Of a stretch of DNA of 64,000 nt, positions 18,291-28,489 are shown piece by piece. A program made the position numbers and the translations under genes. Location of the stretch: contig CAIUPE010000141.1 in NCBI GenBank assembly GCA_903900975.1, positions 1 to 64,000 of the forward strand, in the 5' to 3' direction. Each line of letters begins with the position of its first letter. Within the stretch, counting starts at the first letter, position 1. Source of the stretch: an uncultured Hyphomicrobiales bacterium. Lineage in GTDB: Bacteria; Pseudomonadota; Alphaproteobacteria; Rhizobiales; Beijerinckiaceae. The notes beneath the pieces are model-generated. The model saw only the letters and a list, made by a program, of their open reading frames with translations. It was not told where the DNA came from and searched no databases.

Positions 18291-19688
18291 ATGACCGAGG
18301 CTGATGGCGTACCCCCGACTGAGGAACCGATACCGGCACGGCTAAAGCCGCGCGGGTTGATTCGCAGGATGGTCTTGAAAAGCCCAGCGGCTGCCATTCA
18401 TCCCGAGTCTGTACCCGTCCCACCAGAGTCGCAGACTTGGGAGCGTCCAGAGCGACCATTTACGAATTTCGCCAGCGGATTTTTGTCGTTTTTGGTGATT
18501 ATATTGTTCACCATCACGGCTATTTTCGTTGCAGAGCAACGTCAAATTTCGGCGGCCGGTCCATTGGCTGCCGATAAAATCGTGATCGTGCGAGGTAGTA
18601 CGGCCGATGTGGTCGATCAGTTGGAGCGCGAAGGCGTGACCGATAAGGGCTTTTTGCTGTCGCTCTATTGGCAGTTAACCGGCAAAGGCTCTCAGATCAA
18701 GGGCGGCGAATATCTGTTCCGCAAGGAAGTTAGCCTCGAACAAATAACCGAGACCTTGATCGAGGGAAAATCGATTCTGCACCCGATTACCGTCCCGGAA
18801 GGCCGCACATCGGACGAGATCGTGGATATTCTTCGCGATGATCCTAATTTATCAGGTGATATCAAGGTCGTTCCGAAAGAAGGAACCTTGTTGCCGGAAA
18901 CCTATAAATTTGCACGCGGGATGACCCGAACGCAGTTGCTCGAGCATATGGCGCAGGATCAAGCTCGGCTTGTTCGCGAAATCTGGGCCAAACGGTCACC
19001 TGATTTGCCCATTTCAAGTCCGCTTGATCTCGTCACGCTGGCTTCGATCGTTGAAAAGGAAACCGGAAAGGCCGATGAGCGCCCACGGGTTGCGGCCGTA
19101 TTTATCAACAGGCTACGGCTCAAAATGCAGCTCCAGTCCGACCCGACGGTTACCTATGGCCTGGTGGGCGGCAAAGGCTCACTTGGGCATGGGCTGACGA
19201 AAGCTGAATTGCAGCAAGCAACGCCATACAACACCTATGTCATTCCGGGGCTTCCTCCTGGCCCGATTACCAATCCCGGACGGGCCGCATTAGAAGCGGT
19301 CGCCAATCCTTCCCAAACCAAAGATTTGTATTTTGTGGCAGATGGAACGGGTGGCCATGTGTTTGCCGACAGCCTGGAACAACATCAAAAAAATGTTGCC
19401 AAATGGCGGCAGATCGAGGGCGAAAAGACATCCGATGCTCCCTCGGCACCGTCCATACCTGCAACAACGGTTCCGGCAACACCATTGCCTGCGACGACTG
19501 CGGTTGTTCCGGTTCCGATGGCGCCAAAGCCAACACCTGAGGTGCAACCGTCTGTGCCAAAGGCTCAACCCAAGCCTGAACCCAAGCCGGTGCAACCTGC
19601 TCCGATCAAGCCTAAAGCAGCTAAGCCACCGGTAAAAAAACTTCCCGTTCCGGACGGTGAAGCCGAACAGCCGCCGATCGAGGATTGA
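18291..19688 (+). CDS. mltG: Endolytic murein transglycosylase MltG
   Basis: Inner-membrane lytic transglycosylase that cuts nascent glycan strands (YceG family). I start at the ATG at 18291 (GGGAAG upstream, 465 aa). One membrane helix lies near residues 65-85. The YceG domain follows, with the catalytic Glu in ASIVEKETGKADE and the conserved 'VFINRLRLKMQLQSDPTVTYG'. The last 90 residues are a Pro/Ala/Lys tail (PKPEPKPVQPAPIKP), low in complexity and absent from E. coli MltG. It follows fabF, as in relatives. Confidence 0.93.
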   Translation: MTEADGVPPTEEPIPARLKPRGLIRRMVLKSPAAAIHPESVPVPPESQTWERPERPFTNFASGFLSFLVIILFTITAIFVAEQRQISAAGPLAADKIVIVRGSTADVVDQLEREGVTDKGFLLSLYWQLTGKGSQIKGGEYLFRKEVSLEQITETLIEGKSILHPITVPEGRTSDEIVDILRDDPNLSGDIKVVPKEGTLLPETYKFARGMTRTQLLEHMAQDQARLVREIWAKRSPDLPISSPLDLVTLASIVEKETGKADERPRVAAVFINRLRLKMQLQSDPTVTYGLVGGKGSLGHGLTKAELQQATPYNTYVIPGLPPGPITNPGRAALEAVANPSQTKDLYFVADGTGGHVFADSLEQHQKNVAKWRQIEGEKTSDAPSAPSIPATTVPATPLPATTAVVPVPMAPKPTPEVQPSVPKAQPKPEPKPVQPAPIKPKAAKPPVKKLPVPDGEAEQPPIED

Positions 19689-19774
19689 TGGTCTCTAAGC
19701 GACTGGAAGGGTGTACGGAGCTGGGGCCGTATGAAGAGGCGAAAGAATAAGACTTGAAAGAGGTGACGGCGAAC

Positions 19775-20428
19775 ATGATTGCGCATCTTGCCAACGAGAC
19801 AGTTTCCCGACGGGGCCTGATGTTTGTTCTGTCGTCGCCATCTGGCGCAGGAAAGACGACGCTTACGCGATTGCTTCGTGAGCAAGAGCCCAGCCTATCG
19901 TTATCGATTTCGGTAACGACGCGTGGGCGGCGGCCCAGCGAGGTCGAAGGCGTCCATTATTATTTTATTTCCGATACCGAATATTTCGCGATGCAAGCCC
20001 GAGGCGATTTATTGGAATCAGCGGAAGTGCATGGCAACCACTACGGTTCGCCACGGCGGGAGGTCGAGCGGGCGCTTGAGGCCGGCAAGGATATCTTGTT
20101 CGACATCGATTATCAGGGCACCCGTCAGTTGGTCGCCAACGCTCCCGATGATGTCGTGAGTGTGTTTATCCTGCCGCCTTCGATGAAAGAGTTACGCTCC
20201 CGCTTGGAGCGTCGCGCGGAAGATAGCCAGGACGTTATCGAGAGACGTCTCGAAAATGCGCGCAAGGAAATATTGCGTTGGACTGAATATAGCTATGTTT
20301 TGGTCAATGATGATCTGGATCGCACGTTTTCGCGGTTGCGGATCATTCTCGCGGCTGAACGGCTGAAGCGGGAACGCCAGACCGGCCTTGAATCCTTTAT
20401 TTCGACCTTGATCGACGAAACACCCTAA
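19775..20428 (+). CDS. gmk: Guanylate kinase
   Basis: Phosphorylates GMP to GDP. The start at the ATG at 19775 (217 aa) has AGAGGTGA upstream; a TTG 21 bases earlier is in frame. P-loop [10 protein letters not shown] at about 19-28 of the product, then [14 protein letters not shown] and the GMP-binding 'YGSPRREVE'. In many Rhizobiales yicC lies between mltG and gmk; here only 86 bases separate them. The 3' end overlaps rsmA by 4 bases, tail to tail. Confidence 0.96.
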   Translation: MIAHLANETVSRRGLMFVLSSPSGAGKTTLTRLLREQEPSLSLSISVTTRGRRPSEVEGVHYYFISDTEYFAMQARGDLLESAEVHGNHYGSPRREVERALEAGKDILFDIDYQGTRQLVANAPDDVVSVFILPPSMKELRSRLERRAEDSQDVIERRLENARKEILRWTEYSYVLVNDDLDRTFSRLRIILAAERLKRERQTGLESFISTLIDETP

Positions 20429-21264
20429 GTTGAAAGTGCGTTTGCAAGCGCTACAAACCCGGCGACGGGAACCGTCTCTGCGCGAGCCGTTGGATCAAGT
20501 CCGACTTTCTTACATAATTCGATCGGATCGACGCCAAGCCCTTTGAGGCTCTGTCGCAACATTTTACGTCGCTGACCGAACGCGTGCTGTGTCACTTTGG
20601 CCAGCAGCTCAGCCGAGCACGTCTCGGGCAAGGCACGCGGCGTTAATTTGACAACTGACGATGTGATTTTGGGCGGCGGAGTAAAGGCCTGGGGCGGAAC
20701 ATCAAATAAAATACGCGCTTCGGTGCGCCATCCGCATAAAACGGCCAGCCTCCCATAATCATGGGGTTCATCCGGCGTTGCTACAATTCGTTCCGCGACT
20801 TCGCGCTGAAACATCAAAACGAACGCGTCGAAGGGGGGAGGCCAGGCTTCACCGCCTATCCACCGTGTCAATAAGAGCGTACCGATATTGTAGGGCAGAT
20901 TGGCAATGATGCGGCACGGCCCCTCGATTCCGAGATTATTCCACTGGATCGTTAAGGCGTCGGCTGCGATGACGTCGAGCTGTCCGGGATAATGGGCTCC
21001 AATGTCGGCAAGCGCAGGCAAACAACGCTCGTCCCGTTCAATGCCTATCACCCGTTTGGCTCCACCCGCTAACAGGGCGCGGGTAAGGCCGCCCGGGCCC
21101 GGGCCAACTTCGACCACCGTCACGCCTGCGAGGTCACCGGCCGAACGGGCGATCTTCGACGTGAGGTTCAAATCAAAGAGAAAATTCTGGCCGAGCGATT
21201 TTTTGGCCGCCAATCCATGCCGCTCGATGACATCCCGTAGGGGAGGAAGTGTATCAATGGCCAC
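20425..21264 (-). CDS. rsmA: 16S rRNA dimethyladenosine transferase
   Basis: KsgA/RsmA dimethylates two adenines in the 3' hairpin of 16S rRNA. 279 aa. [11 protein letters not shown] at the start, SAM motif [16 protein letters not shown], and the catalytic NLPYNIGT. Resistance to kasugamycin follows from loss of this gene in other species. It follows lptD with only a 9-base gap, whereas surA and pdxA usually intervene in this group. Confidence 0.96.
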   Translation of the reverse strand: MAIDTLPPLRDVIERHGLAAKKSLGQNFLFDLNLTSKIARSAGDLAGVTVVEVGPGPGGLTRALLAGGAKRVIGIERDERCLPALADIGAHYPGQLDVIAADALTIQWNNLGIEGPCRIIANLPYNIGTLLLTRWIGGEAWPPPFDAFVLMFQREVAERIVATPDEPHDYGRLAVLCGWRTEARILFDVPPQAFTPPPKITSSVVKLTPRALPETCSAELLAKVTQHAFGQRRKMLRQSLKGLGVDPIELCKKVGLDPTARAETVPVAGFVALANALST

Positions 21265-21273
21265 GATGCATCA

Positions 21274-23691
21274 TCAATTGCTAGTGCCTGTCGATTGTTT
21301 GGCGTCGATGGTGCCTAGCGTTCTCAGCGACAAACGTAAGAAGATCGTCTGGCCGGTGTCCGTTGTTCCCGTATCGAGGGGCTCTTTGCCGATATATTGT
21401 AGTGATAATTCGGTGCACTCATCATGATAGGTCGCGCTGGCCGAATAGGCCGCGAGGTAATCATGGGGAGCCGACGGATCGGTCAAATCACGGGTCAGCG
21501 AATAAAGTGTGTTGCCTGAAATGCTCCAATGCGGATCGATGGCATAACTGGCCGTAATTCCGACACCTTCACGGCGATTGAGGATGCCGGCATCGGGCTG
21601 AGCGTCATAGTTGGCGTAAATCAGACTGCTGCTGAGTTTGCCGAAAGTAGCGCGGGCTTCCGCTTCAAAACGGCGGCTTTCCATGCCTTGCGGGTCGAAC
21701 CGCCCGCGAACCGTATAAGCATAGTTGGCGCTGGGTACGAATTGAATGCGGGAAACATAGTCCGATGTAGTTTTATCGAGGCCCGAATTGGCGCCTTCAA
21801 GCGCAAGTCCGCGTTGAGCAAACGAATTAATGCCGCCCAATTGGTAGGATTGACCTACAAGAAGGTTAGCATAGGCACCATCTCGCATATTGAGCGAGTA
21901 TTGGCCGCCAACATTGGCACGCGATCCGCCTTCGATCCTGTCAAAGCCGGAAAACTTATCAACGGCAAACAGATTAGTATCGTCGAACACCAGGCTTTGG
22001 GCATCCTCGTTTGGCAATTGACCAATATTGGTCTCACTCGGGCGCGAAATGATCTGAACAATAGGTTCAAAGACACTGCTGCCGATCGAACTGGCCGCGA
22101 TAAAGGGATAGCGATAAGTGACACCCACGGTGCCCATGCCACGGGACAAAGCCTCGTTGTCATTGCCAAAGAAGTTGTTTTGATAGGAATTGATGTCGCC
22201 ATTATTGAACAGCGTCGTAAAGGCGGCATCGCCACGGAACGAGGCAAAAGGCGTCCAGGTTTGCCCGATCGGGTCAATAAAAGTACGCCGCCAGTTCAGC
22301 TCAGCGGTATACCGGCTGTAATCGCCGCCCATTCCACGCAAGTAGCAATTGGTGGATGTGTAAGGGGCAACGCATCCGCTGTTCAGAGAGGCGAAATCGG
22401 CCTCCAGACGCGACACGTTGGTAAAGTTGGTCGTTAGGTCCAATTCACCTCCAATGGCGCCCGGGAGGTGGATTCTGCGATCATAATCGACAACCGGCAT
22501 CACAAGTGGCTGGTGGCGTTGTTCATCGCCCGTCAGTAGCGATTGGAAGTAGTAGCCACGAGCATCAAAAAAACTGTCGTTACCCTGTCCGCGCAAAAAG
22601 GCGGTTGAGGTTGACTCTCTCTGGACGGTGCCCAGTGAAGTGACCGAGGGACTAAAAATATGATAGTTTTGAAATACCCATTTGTCGGAAATATAGGCCA
22701 GATCCCAACCCCAGTGCCATTGGCTGTTGATCGTGAAATCGCCGACTGTTTCGGCGTAGCCACGTTCTTTCATATCGCCGGCGCCATTCGGTGACGGGAG
22801 GAAGGAGCCCTGATTGCCCTGCGAAATGCCACCGAACCGAATGAGATAGGCGCCGTTCGCCAATTTCTGGCGGTATTCACTTTCCAACATCAATCCTTGG
22901 CGGGAATACATCGTAGGCGTGACAGTAAGATCCCGATCTGGGCTTAAAACGTAATAATAGGGCGTTGCAATGCTCTGTCCCAGCGTTGACGACGAGCCGT
23001 AAACAGGTGTTAAAAATCCAGATTTTCTTGGAATTGTCGTGTCAGGCGCAGAAAAATACGGGAAATAAACCACTGGCACGCCGTGCACGTCGATGGTCGC
23101 ATCCTCGTAATAAATTACTTTTTCGAGTTGGTTGTGGATAATCCGCTTAGCACGGACTTGCCAGAGCGGCGGCTTGGCAGGATCGTCCTTACAGGCATCG
23201 CAAGCCGTAAATGTTCCACGCTCGAAGATGGTCTCATTAGCACCGATACGTTCCCCACGTGGCGCAACGAAATGGGTATTTTCGGGCGTGTCAACTTTAA
23301 AGGAATTGATGAACCCGTCCCGAAATTGTTCGGACAATTCAAGCGAGGCTGCATGCAATACCTCGCCGTTCGTATCGGTGAGAACGACGTGCCCCTCGGC
23401 ATAAGCCCGTCCCGTGTCCGAATTATAGATGACGCGATCGGATTCTAACACCTTGCCCTTGTAATAAAGCTTAGCGTTCCCACTCGCGGTTATCGTTTTA
23501 TTATCAGTATCATAGACGATTTCGTTGGCATCTACCGTGAGCTTTTCATTGGGCGACGCAGCGGAAGTTGCGGGAGCAGCAACAGGGCTGGGCAAGTTTT
23601 GGGCGAGCACATGGGTTCCCGCCATGACAATGGCAAGCGCGCCCAAATATCCCGCCCATCGAGCGAGACGGTTTGCCGATCTGGCACCCAA
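21274..23691 (-). CDS. lptD: LPS-assembly protein LptD
   Basis: Outer-membrane barrel that inserts lipopolysaccharide with LptE. 805 aa. Signal peptide in the first 31 residues (YLGALAIVMAGTHVLAQ). An OstA/LptA-like periplasmic domain follows at about 50-180 (NEKLTVDANEIVYDTDNKTI). The rest is a large barrel with alternating aromatic-ended strands. The start codon appears to be TTG: no in-frame ATG upstream of the signal peptide exists and a later Met would cut it off. It lies downstream of lptF-lptG, so one operon supplies three parts of the same LPS export machine. Confidence 0.94.
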   Translation of the reverse strand: MGARSANRLARWAGYLGALAIVMAGTHVLAQNLPSPVAAPATSAASPNEKLTVDANEIVYDTDNKTITASGNAKLYYKGKVLESDRVIYNSDTGRAYAEGHVVLTDTNGEVLHAASLELSEQFRDGFINSFKVDTPENTHFVAPRGERIGANETIFERGTFTACDACKDDPAKPPLWQVRAKRIIHNQLEKVIYYEDATIDVHGVPVVYFPYFSAPDTTIPRKSGFLTPVYGSSSTLGQSIATPYYYVLSPDRDLTVTPTMYSRQGLMLESEYRQKLANGAYLIRFGGISQGNQGSFLPSPNGAGDMKERGYAETVGDFTINSQWHWGWDLAYISDKWVFQNYHIFSPSVTSLGTVQRESTSTAFLRGQGNDSFFDARGYYFQSLLTGDEQRHQPLVMPVVDYDRRIHLPGAIGGELDLTTNFTNVSRLEADFASLNSGCVAPYTSTNCYLRGMGGDYSRYTAELNWRRTFIDPIGQTWTPFASFRGDAAFTTLFNNGDINSYQNNFFGNDNEALSRGMGTVGVTYRYPFIAASSIGSSVFEPIVQIISRPSETNIGQLPNEDAQSLVFDDTNLFAVDKFSGFDRIEGGSRANVGGQYSLNMRDGAYANLLVGQSYQLGGINSFAQRGLALEGANSGLDKTTSDYVSRIQFVPSANYAYTVRGRFDPQGMESRRFEAEARATFGKLSSSLIYANYDAQPDAGILNRREGVGITASYAIDPHWSISGNTLYSLTRDLTDPSAPHDYLAAYSASATYHDECTELSLQYIGKEPLDTGTTDTGQTIFLRLSLRTLGTIDAKQSTGTSN

Positions 23692-23718
23692 AATCTGTCT
23701 TATCCCTAACGAGCCGTC

Positions 23719-24810
23719 TTAACCGTCTTCTTGATACAGTAAAACGAGGGCACAGAGCAAACACGCAATGACCGGACACATAAACGAGGTTAACAAAGGG
23801 GACAGCATGCCTGCGGAGCCTAAATCGGCCATGACTTTGTTTGAAATATAAAGGGCAAAGCCAGCGCCGATACCGCCCAAAATCGAGGTCATCTGGGCGC
23901 CCGTTCGGGAAAACCTCAAGCTGACGGTCGCCGCAAGCAGGAGCATGGCAGCCATCAGCACCGGACGGGCAATTAGCGTGTGATATTGTTGAAAATATCG
24001 AGCTGAATCAAGGCCTGCCGCTTCCGTTGCGCGGGCCCAATCGGGTAGGTCGTAGAAGGAAATGCTCTCGGGTTCCGATAGGGACTGGCGAATTTGGGGA
24101 GCCGTTAAATAAGTCGGCAATTCATAAGTCTCGTGATATTCAGGCGGTGAACCGGGCGAAAGCAATCGCACGCCGGACATCTGCCAATATCCGTCTCGCA
24201 AATCAGCGGTATGGGCTTCTACGCGGTAGACGAACGCTCCTTGGTGATCAAATTCGAACGCGGTCACCGTTTCAAATTTAGCAGACGTTCCATCGACCGG
24301 ACGGGCCCGCATAATTGCCTCGCCATCAATACTTTTTTGCCGAATCCAGACGTTTTTACCACCTTCAGCGCCTGCTTTGTTCAGGACACGGTTGGTCGCG
24401 TCATCAGCGATTGATTTCAAAGTCGCTGAAATCGGGTTGAGTACGAGCGTGGACGCCATACCTAGCAGAAGGGCAGCGGCAAGGGGCGGGGTCAGAAAGT
24501 GCCAGACGGACATGCCGGCGGCGCGGGCAATAACCAATTCGCGGCTTCGTGCAAGTGCCAGAAAAGCAAAAAGCGCCCCGAAAAGAGCCGCGAAGGGCAG
24601 GACCTGTTCCGCAATAACGGGAGTACGCAGCAACGATAGGCGCGCCGCCCCGAACAACGCACCGGCCGAGGCGTCGTTCGATATACGGGTTAGTTCGATG
24701 ATATCAAGGACATAAATCAGGAACGCAACAATGCCGAAAACGGCTATCATGCTTTTCGTAAAAATGCCGAAAAGGTAGCGGCTCAAAAGCGAGAAGGGCT
24801 GGAGGATCAT
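23719..24810 (-). CDS. lptG: LPS export permease LptG
   Basis: One of the two inner-membrane permeases of the LptB2FG exporter. The start at the ATG at 24810 overlaps the lptF stop as ATGA and gives 363 aa; a longer frame to 24888 has no family match. Three membrane helices at each end enclose a periplasmic beta-jellyroll domain (about 120-260), the YjgP/YjgQ layout. The N-terminus LLSRYLFGIFTKSM is typical. lptD follows after 27 bases. Confidence 0.94.
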   Translation of the reverse strand: MILQPFSLLSRYLFGIFTKSMIAVFGIVAFLIYVLDIIELTRISNDASAGALFGAARLSLLRTPVIAEQVLPFAALFGALFAFLALARSRELVIARAAGMSVWHFLTPPLAAALLLGMASTLVLNPISATLKSIADDATNRVLNKAGAEGGKNVWIRQKSIDGEAIMRARPVDGTSAKFETVTAFEFDHQGAFVYRVEAHTADLRDGYWQMSGVRLLSPGSPPEYHETYELPTYLTAPQIRQSLSEPESISFYDLPDWARATEAAGLDSARYFQQYHTLIARPVLMAAMLLLAATVSLRFSRTGAQMTSILGGIGAGFALYISNKVMADLGSAGMLSPLLTSFMCPVIACLLCALVLLYQEDG

Positions 24811-25991
24811 TGGGGCGCCCTTGCGTTTATTCGTTGCCGTTGGAGCGCAAAAGGAGGCTTTAAAGTTCGCGATGAAAGAAGCGTCCAACCAGCTAATGCC
24901 AGCGCAACGAAGAGCGGAAACGAACCTGAAATGATAACAAGATAGGGTGAGGTTTTAAGGGCCACCGACAAAGTGAATCCTCCAACGCGAACCAGCGCAC
25001 CAACCAAGATCGCGATGATGATACTGGACACTGCGCTTGAACGGGTGGTGCGCGGACGTCCAAGACTTGCCATTCCGATGGCCGCAAAAGCGAAGGTAAA
25101 CAATGGTGTTGAAAATCGGTCTGCCAATTCGGCACCAATGCGGGTTTCGACCGACGAAGGCTCTTTGCCGTCGATATAACTCGATAAAAGATCGGTGGTC
25201 AGGCGCTCATGCGGCTGAAAAATAACTTCGTCATTGCCGGGCGCAAGTTGGGTGAGGTCGAGCGCATAGCGCTGAAAGGCAACAATGCTGGCATCTTGCG
25301 CGCGGTGGGTTTCGCGTTGCACGCTGCCATTTTCTAGGACGAGATAATTTTCACCCTTGCCGGCAACAATCCGTCCCCGCTCCGCGACATAGACCAGCAC
25401 GAGGTCAAGATCGCGGCTATCTTGGATAAATATTCCCATTAGAGCATCGCCCGCGCGCTCTCGGTAATGAAACACAACCCCTTTTTCGAGTTCGTTAAAC
25501 CGACCGGGTTTGACGATCTTGGCCAGAAAATCCGATCGGATCTGGGTGACCATGGTTCGCCAAGTTTGGATACTGGCTGGGACAACCCACAAGGTTAAAA
25601 GACCGCATAAGAGGCTTGCGATAACAGCGGTCGTCAAGATCGGGCGCATGAGCCGCAGAGGGGACATGCCGGATGCTGCCAAAACGGCAAGTTCGCTATC
25701 GGCATTGAAACGGTTTAGCGCAACCAGAAGTCCAATGAAAAAAGCCACCGGGCCTATAATCGCGGCCATCGCAGGCAATGTCAGAATCGTCACTTTCAAA
25801 AAGGCCAGCAAAGATTGACCTTGGGTAGTGATCAGATCGACATCATGCATCGCCTGGCTGATCCAGATCACAAGCGTTAGTGCGCAAAGCGCAGATAGCG
25901 CCGCCATGCCGATGATTCGGAGGAGGTAACGGTCAATAACAGCCAAGCGACGTGTTCCTGTTCGCCATCTTGCAGATGCACGATGTTTCAT
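24807..25991 (-). CDS. lptF: LPS export permease LptF
   Basis: Partner of LptG: 394 aa, YjgP/YjgQ family. It begins with a basic stretch and IDRYLLRIIGMAAL, followed by six membrane helices in two groups of three around a periplasmic domain. The central 'GVVFHYRERAGDALMGIFI' segment is the LptF type. It is the first gene of the lptF-lptG-lptD-rsmA operon and diverges from pepA across 131 bases that must contain both promoters. Confidence 0.94.
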   Translation of the reverse strand: MKHRASARWRTGTRRLAVIDRYLLRIIGMAALSALCALTLVIWISQAMHDVDLITTQGQSLLAFLKVTILTLPAMAAIIGPVAFFIGLLVALNRFNADSELAVLAASGMSPLRLMRPILTTAVIASLLCGLLTLWVVPASIQTWRTMVTQIRSDFLAKIVKPGRFNELEKGVVFHYRERAGDALMGIFIQDSRDLDLVLVYVAERGRIVAGKGENYLVLENGSVQRETHRAQDASIVAFQRYALDLTQLAPGNDEVIFQPHERLTTDLLSSYIDGKEPSSVETRIGAELADRFSTPLFTFAFAAIGMASLGRPRTTRSSAVSSIIIAILVGALVRVGGFTLSVALKTSPYLVIISGSFPLFVALALAGWTLLSSRTLKPPFALQRQRINARAPQ

Positions 25992-26122
25992 GCAGTGCTA
26001 ACAAGGTGGAGGATGAAAGATCAACCGCGGATTTCATTTTCGTCGGTTGCTGCGATCATCAGGCCAATACGATCCGATCTCAACACCTCATTGTGAATGG
26101 CGCTTCGCGCCGGGAGAATTGA

Positions 26123-27640
26123 ATGTCTGAAGCCCTTAAAATTTCCTACGCTGCGCCTGACGTGGCAAAAGGCGGCACGCTTGTCATTTTTATGGCTGAC
26201 GACGGAAAACTACCCGATGCAACCCGTAAACTCATTGGAACGACGGCTGCAAATGGTATCCATCGTGCCGTAGAAGCTGAGTCCTTCAAGGCTAAACCGA
26301 AAAGCATTTTGGCCATTCCGGCCCCACATGGCCTCGACGTCGACCGCGTGCTTGTTGTTGGGATCGGTCACGATGGCGATCGCCAAGCGACGGATTATAT
26401 TCGGCTCGGTGGTGCGATATCTGGGCGATTTGGGACGGCTCGGGTTATCAATATACTGTTCGTCGGACCCGCCGATTGGCGTGTCGACGGGGCGGCGGCA
26501 TCCGATTTAGCCTTGGGTATGCGCCTTCGCGCCTATCGGTTTGATAAATATTTCACCAAAAAGCGCGAAGCGGATCAGGATCGTCCGCAGGGTGCCGTAA
26601 TAATTAAGATCGGCTTGGCCAATTATAGCGAAGCCAAAAAAGTTTCAAAAACAGGCGATTCCATTGCCGAAGGCGTCATTAAGGCGCGTGATCTTGTTAA
26701 TGAACCGCCAAATGTGCTTGATCCCATCGAATTTGCGCGGCGTGCGTCTGAATTGTCCAAATTGGGTGTCGAAATCACCGTGCTGGACGAAAAGCAACTG
26801 GCGCGGATCGGCATGCGCGCTTTGCTTGGCGTCGGTCAGGGGTCGGCCAAAGAGAGTCGTGTGGTCATCATGCGCTGGAATGGTGCAAAGACCGCCAAGG
26901 CTTCGAAGGCAGGTCCGGTGGCTTTTATTGGCAAAGGCGTCGTGTTCGATACCGGCGGCATCTCGATCAAGCCGGCTGCCGGCATGGAAGATATGAAGGG
27001 TGATATGGGGGGGGCGGCCTGCGTCGTCGGTCTCATGCATACTCTGGCGTCTCGCAAGGCCAAAGTAAATGTGATTGGCGCCATTGGTTTGGTTGAAAAC
27101 ATGCCTGATGGGAACGCGCAGCGCCCCAGTGATATTGTGACGTCGCTTTCTGGTCAAACCATTGAGATTATCAATACCGACGCAGAAGGTCGTCTCGTGC
27201 TCGGCGATGTGCTCTGGTATGTCAAAGAGACCTTTAAACCGCAGTTGATGATTGATCTGGCAACCCTGACCGGTGCCGTCTTGGTGGCATTGGGTCAGGA
27301 AAACGCGGGCTTATTCTCAAACGATGATGCGTTAGCCGAGCGGATTTATGCCGCAGGCAAGGCAACCGGCGAGACCGTTTGGCGCCTGCCTTTAAGCCCC
27401 GCTTACGATAAAATGGTTGATTCAAAATTTGCCGATATGAAAAATTCAGGGGGGCGCCACGCCGGCTCTATTACGGCGGCGCAATTCCTGAAGCGGTTTG
27501 TCGGCGATACGGCGTGGGCGCATTTGGATATCGCCGGTACAGCTTTGGGATCGCCTGAGAGTGACATCAATAAAAGCTGGTCATCAGGCTGGGGCGTGCG
27601 TCTGCTCGACCGGTTCGTCGCCGATTATTATGAGGAATAA
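26123..27640 (+). CDS. pepA: Leucyl aminopeptidase
   Basis: M17 family cytosolic aminopeptidase with two metal ions, 505 aa. The C-terminal catalytic domain has [15 protein letters not shown] (metal-binding Lys and Asp), [11 protein letters not shown], and the family signature [12 protein letters not shown] near residues 352-363. The N-terminal macro-like domain is present. In E. coli PepA also binds DNA at xer/car sites; that role is not implied here. GGGAGA precedes the ATG. Confidence 0.96.
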   Translation: MSEALKISYAAPDVAKGGTLVIFMADDGKLPDATRKLIGTTAANGIHRAVEAESFKAKPKSILAIPAPHGLDVDRVLVVGIGHDGDRQATDYIRLGGAISGRFGTARVINILFVGPADWRVDGAAASDLALGMRLRAYRFDKYFTKKREADQDRPQGAVIIKIGLANYSEAKKVSKTGDSIAEGVIKARDLVNEPPNVLDPIEFARRASELSKLGVEITVLDEKQLARIGMRALLGVGQGSAKESRVVIMRWNGAKTAKASKAGPVAFIGKGVVFDTGGISIKPAAGMEDMKGDMGGAACVVGLMHTLASRKAKVNVIGAIGLVENMPDGNAQRPSDIVTSLSGQTIEIINTDAEGRLVLGDVLWYVKETFKPQLMIDLATLTGAVLVALGQENAGLFSNDDALAERIYAAGKATGETVWRLPLSPAYDKMVDSKFADMKNSGGRHAGSITAAQFLKRFVGDTAWAHLDIAGTALGSPESDINKSWSSGWGVRLLDRFVADYYEE

Positions 27641-27665
27641 TTTGAAACGCGAGGGAAACTAACCC

Positions 27666-28118
27666 TTGACTGATATTCTGTTTTATCACCTCGAACGGCA
27701 GCCGCTGGAACGTGTGCTGCCCGTGCTCCTGGAAAAAACCTTGGAGCGCGGCTGGCGTGCCCTCGTTCGGACGCAGACGGCGGAGCGGGTACAGGCGATC
27801 GACGAGTGTTTATGGAATTATGCCGAAGAAAGTTTTTTACCCCACGCTTCCTCAGGAGAGCCTGATCCGGACATTGAGCCCATTCTAGTTACCTGTGGAT
27901 CGGATGAACCCAACAGGCCGAATATCTTGTTTCTCGTCGATGGATCGCCCTTACCCGACGATATCGCGCCGTATGAGCGAATCGTGTTGATGTTCGATGG
28001 CAATGACGAAGCGGCGCTAAACGGGGCGCGCGGGGCGTGGAAAGACCTTCGGTCGCGCGGACTGGAAGGGACGTATTGGCAACAAAACGACGGTGGTCGT
28101 TGGGAGAAAAAAGCATGA
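27666..28118 (+). CDS. holC: DNA polymerase III chi subunit
   Basis: 150 aa, HolC family. It starts with DILFYHLERQPLERVLPVLLEKTLERGWR and has 'ALWNYAEESFLPHA'-type residues ('LWNYAEESFLPHA' here), which match the chi fold that links the clamp loader to SSB. The start is a TTG with GAGGGA about 11 bases upstream. It follows pepA after 25 bases, the order seen throughout alphaproteobacteria, and overlaps the next gene by 4 bases (ATGA). Confidence 0.92.
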   Translation: MTDILFYHLERQPLERVLPVLLEKTLERGWRALVRTQTAERVQAIDECLWNYAEESFLPHASSGEPDPDIEPILVTCGSDEPNRPNILFLVDGSPLPDDIAPYERIVLMFDGNDEAALNGARGAWKDLRSRGLEGTYWQQNDGGRWEKKA

Positions 28119-28489
28119 TCAAGCCGTTAGCTGTTTTGGCGCTGTGCGGGTTAGTCCTTTCGGCATGCGCACCGGCGCATGATAAGCCAGCGGCGGCGGT
28201 ACCGGCATCAGCGCCGCCTGCGCCGTCCTTTGGTGCAGTGGTGGATGAAAACGGGCAATGCACTGAAGCCATCACGTTTGATCCAGCCCCCTATAAAGGC
28301 AAGCCCGATGACGCCTTGGTCGGATTGAGCGAATGCCAGATCGTCGCCTTGCACGGTCAACCGCCTTTGAGCGTCATGACAGGAGCAAGCCAGCAGTCTC
28401 GTCGTGAAACGACAATGCTGTATATGGAGCCGAATGGAAAAGCGGTCTATCTCTTTTCCGATAATGGTCTGAAACGTATTGTTAGATGA
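28115..28489 (+). CDS. Small lipoprotein, BamE/SmpA-like
   Basis: 124 aa starting with a lipoprotein signal: basic start, hydrophobic core and the lipobox LSAC, so Cys18 should be lipidated. A Pro/Ala linker follows, then a compact C-terminal domain: 'LVGLSECQIVALHGQPP', 'TTMLYMEP', 'AVYLFSDNGLKRI'. The pattern (helix, Gly-x-Pro turn, then strands ending in a lysine/arginine-rich strand) is that of the SmpA/OmlA (BamE) fold, but the match is loose. It overlaps both neighbours by ATGA, so it is translated with holC and the MFS gene. Confidence 0.75.
   Translation: MIKPLAVLALCGLVLSACAPAHDKPAAAVPASAPPAPSFGAVVDENGQCTEAITFDPAPYKGKPDDALVGLSECQIVALHGQPPLSVMTGASQQSRRETTMLYMEPNGKAVYLFSDNGLKRIVR

Noticed and set aside
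21529-22437. A 302-codon open frame opposite lptD
   Set aside because: Antisense to a complete lptD, no ribosome-binding site or recognisable domain.
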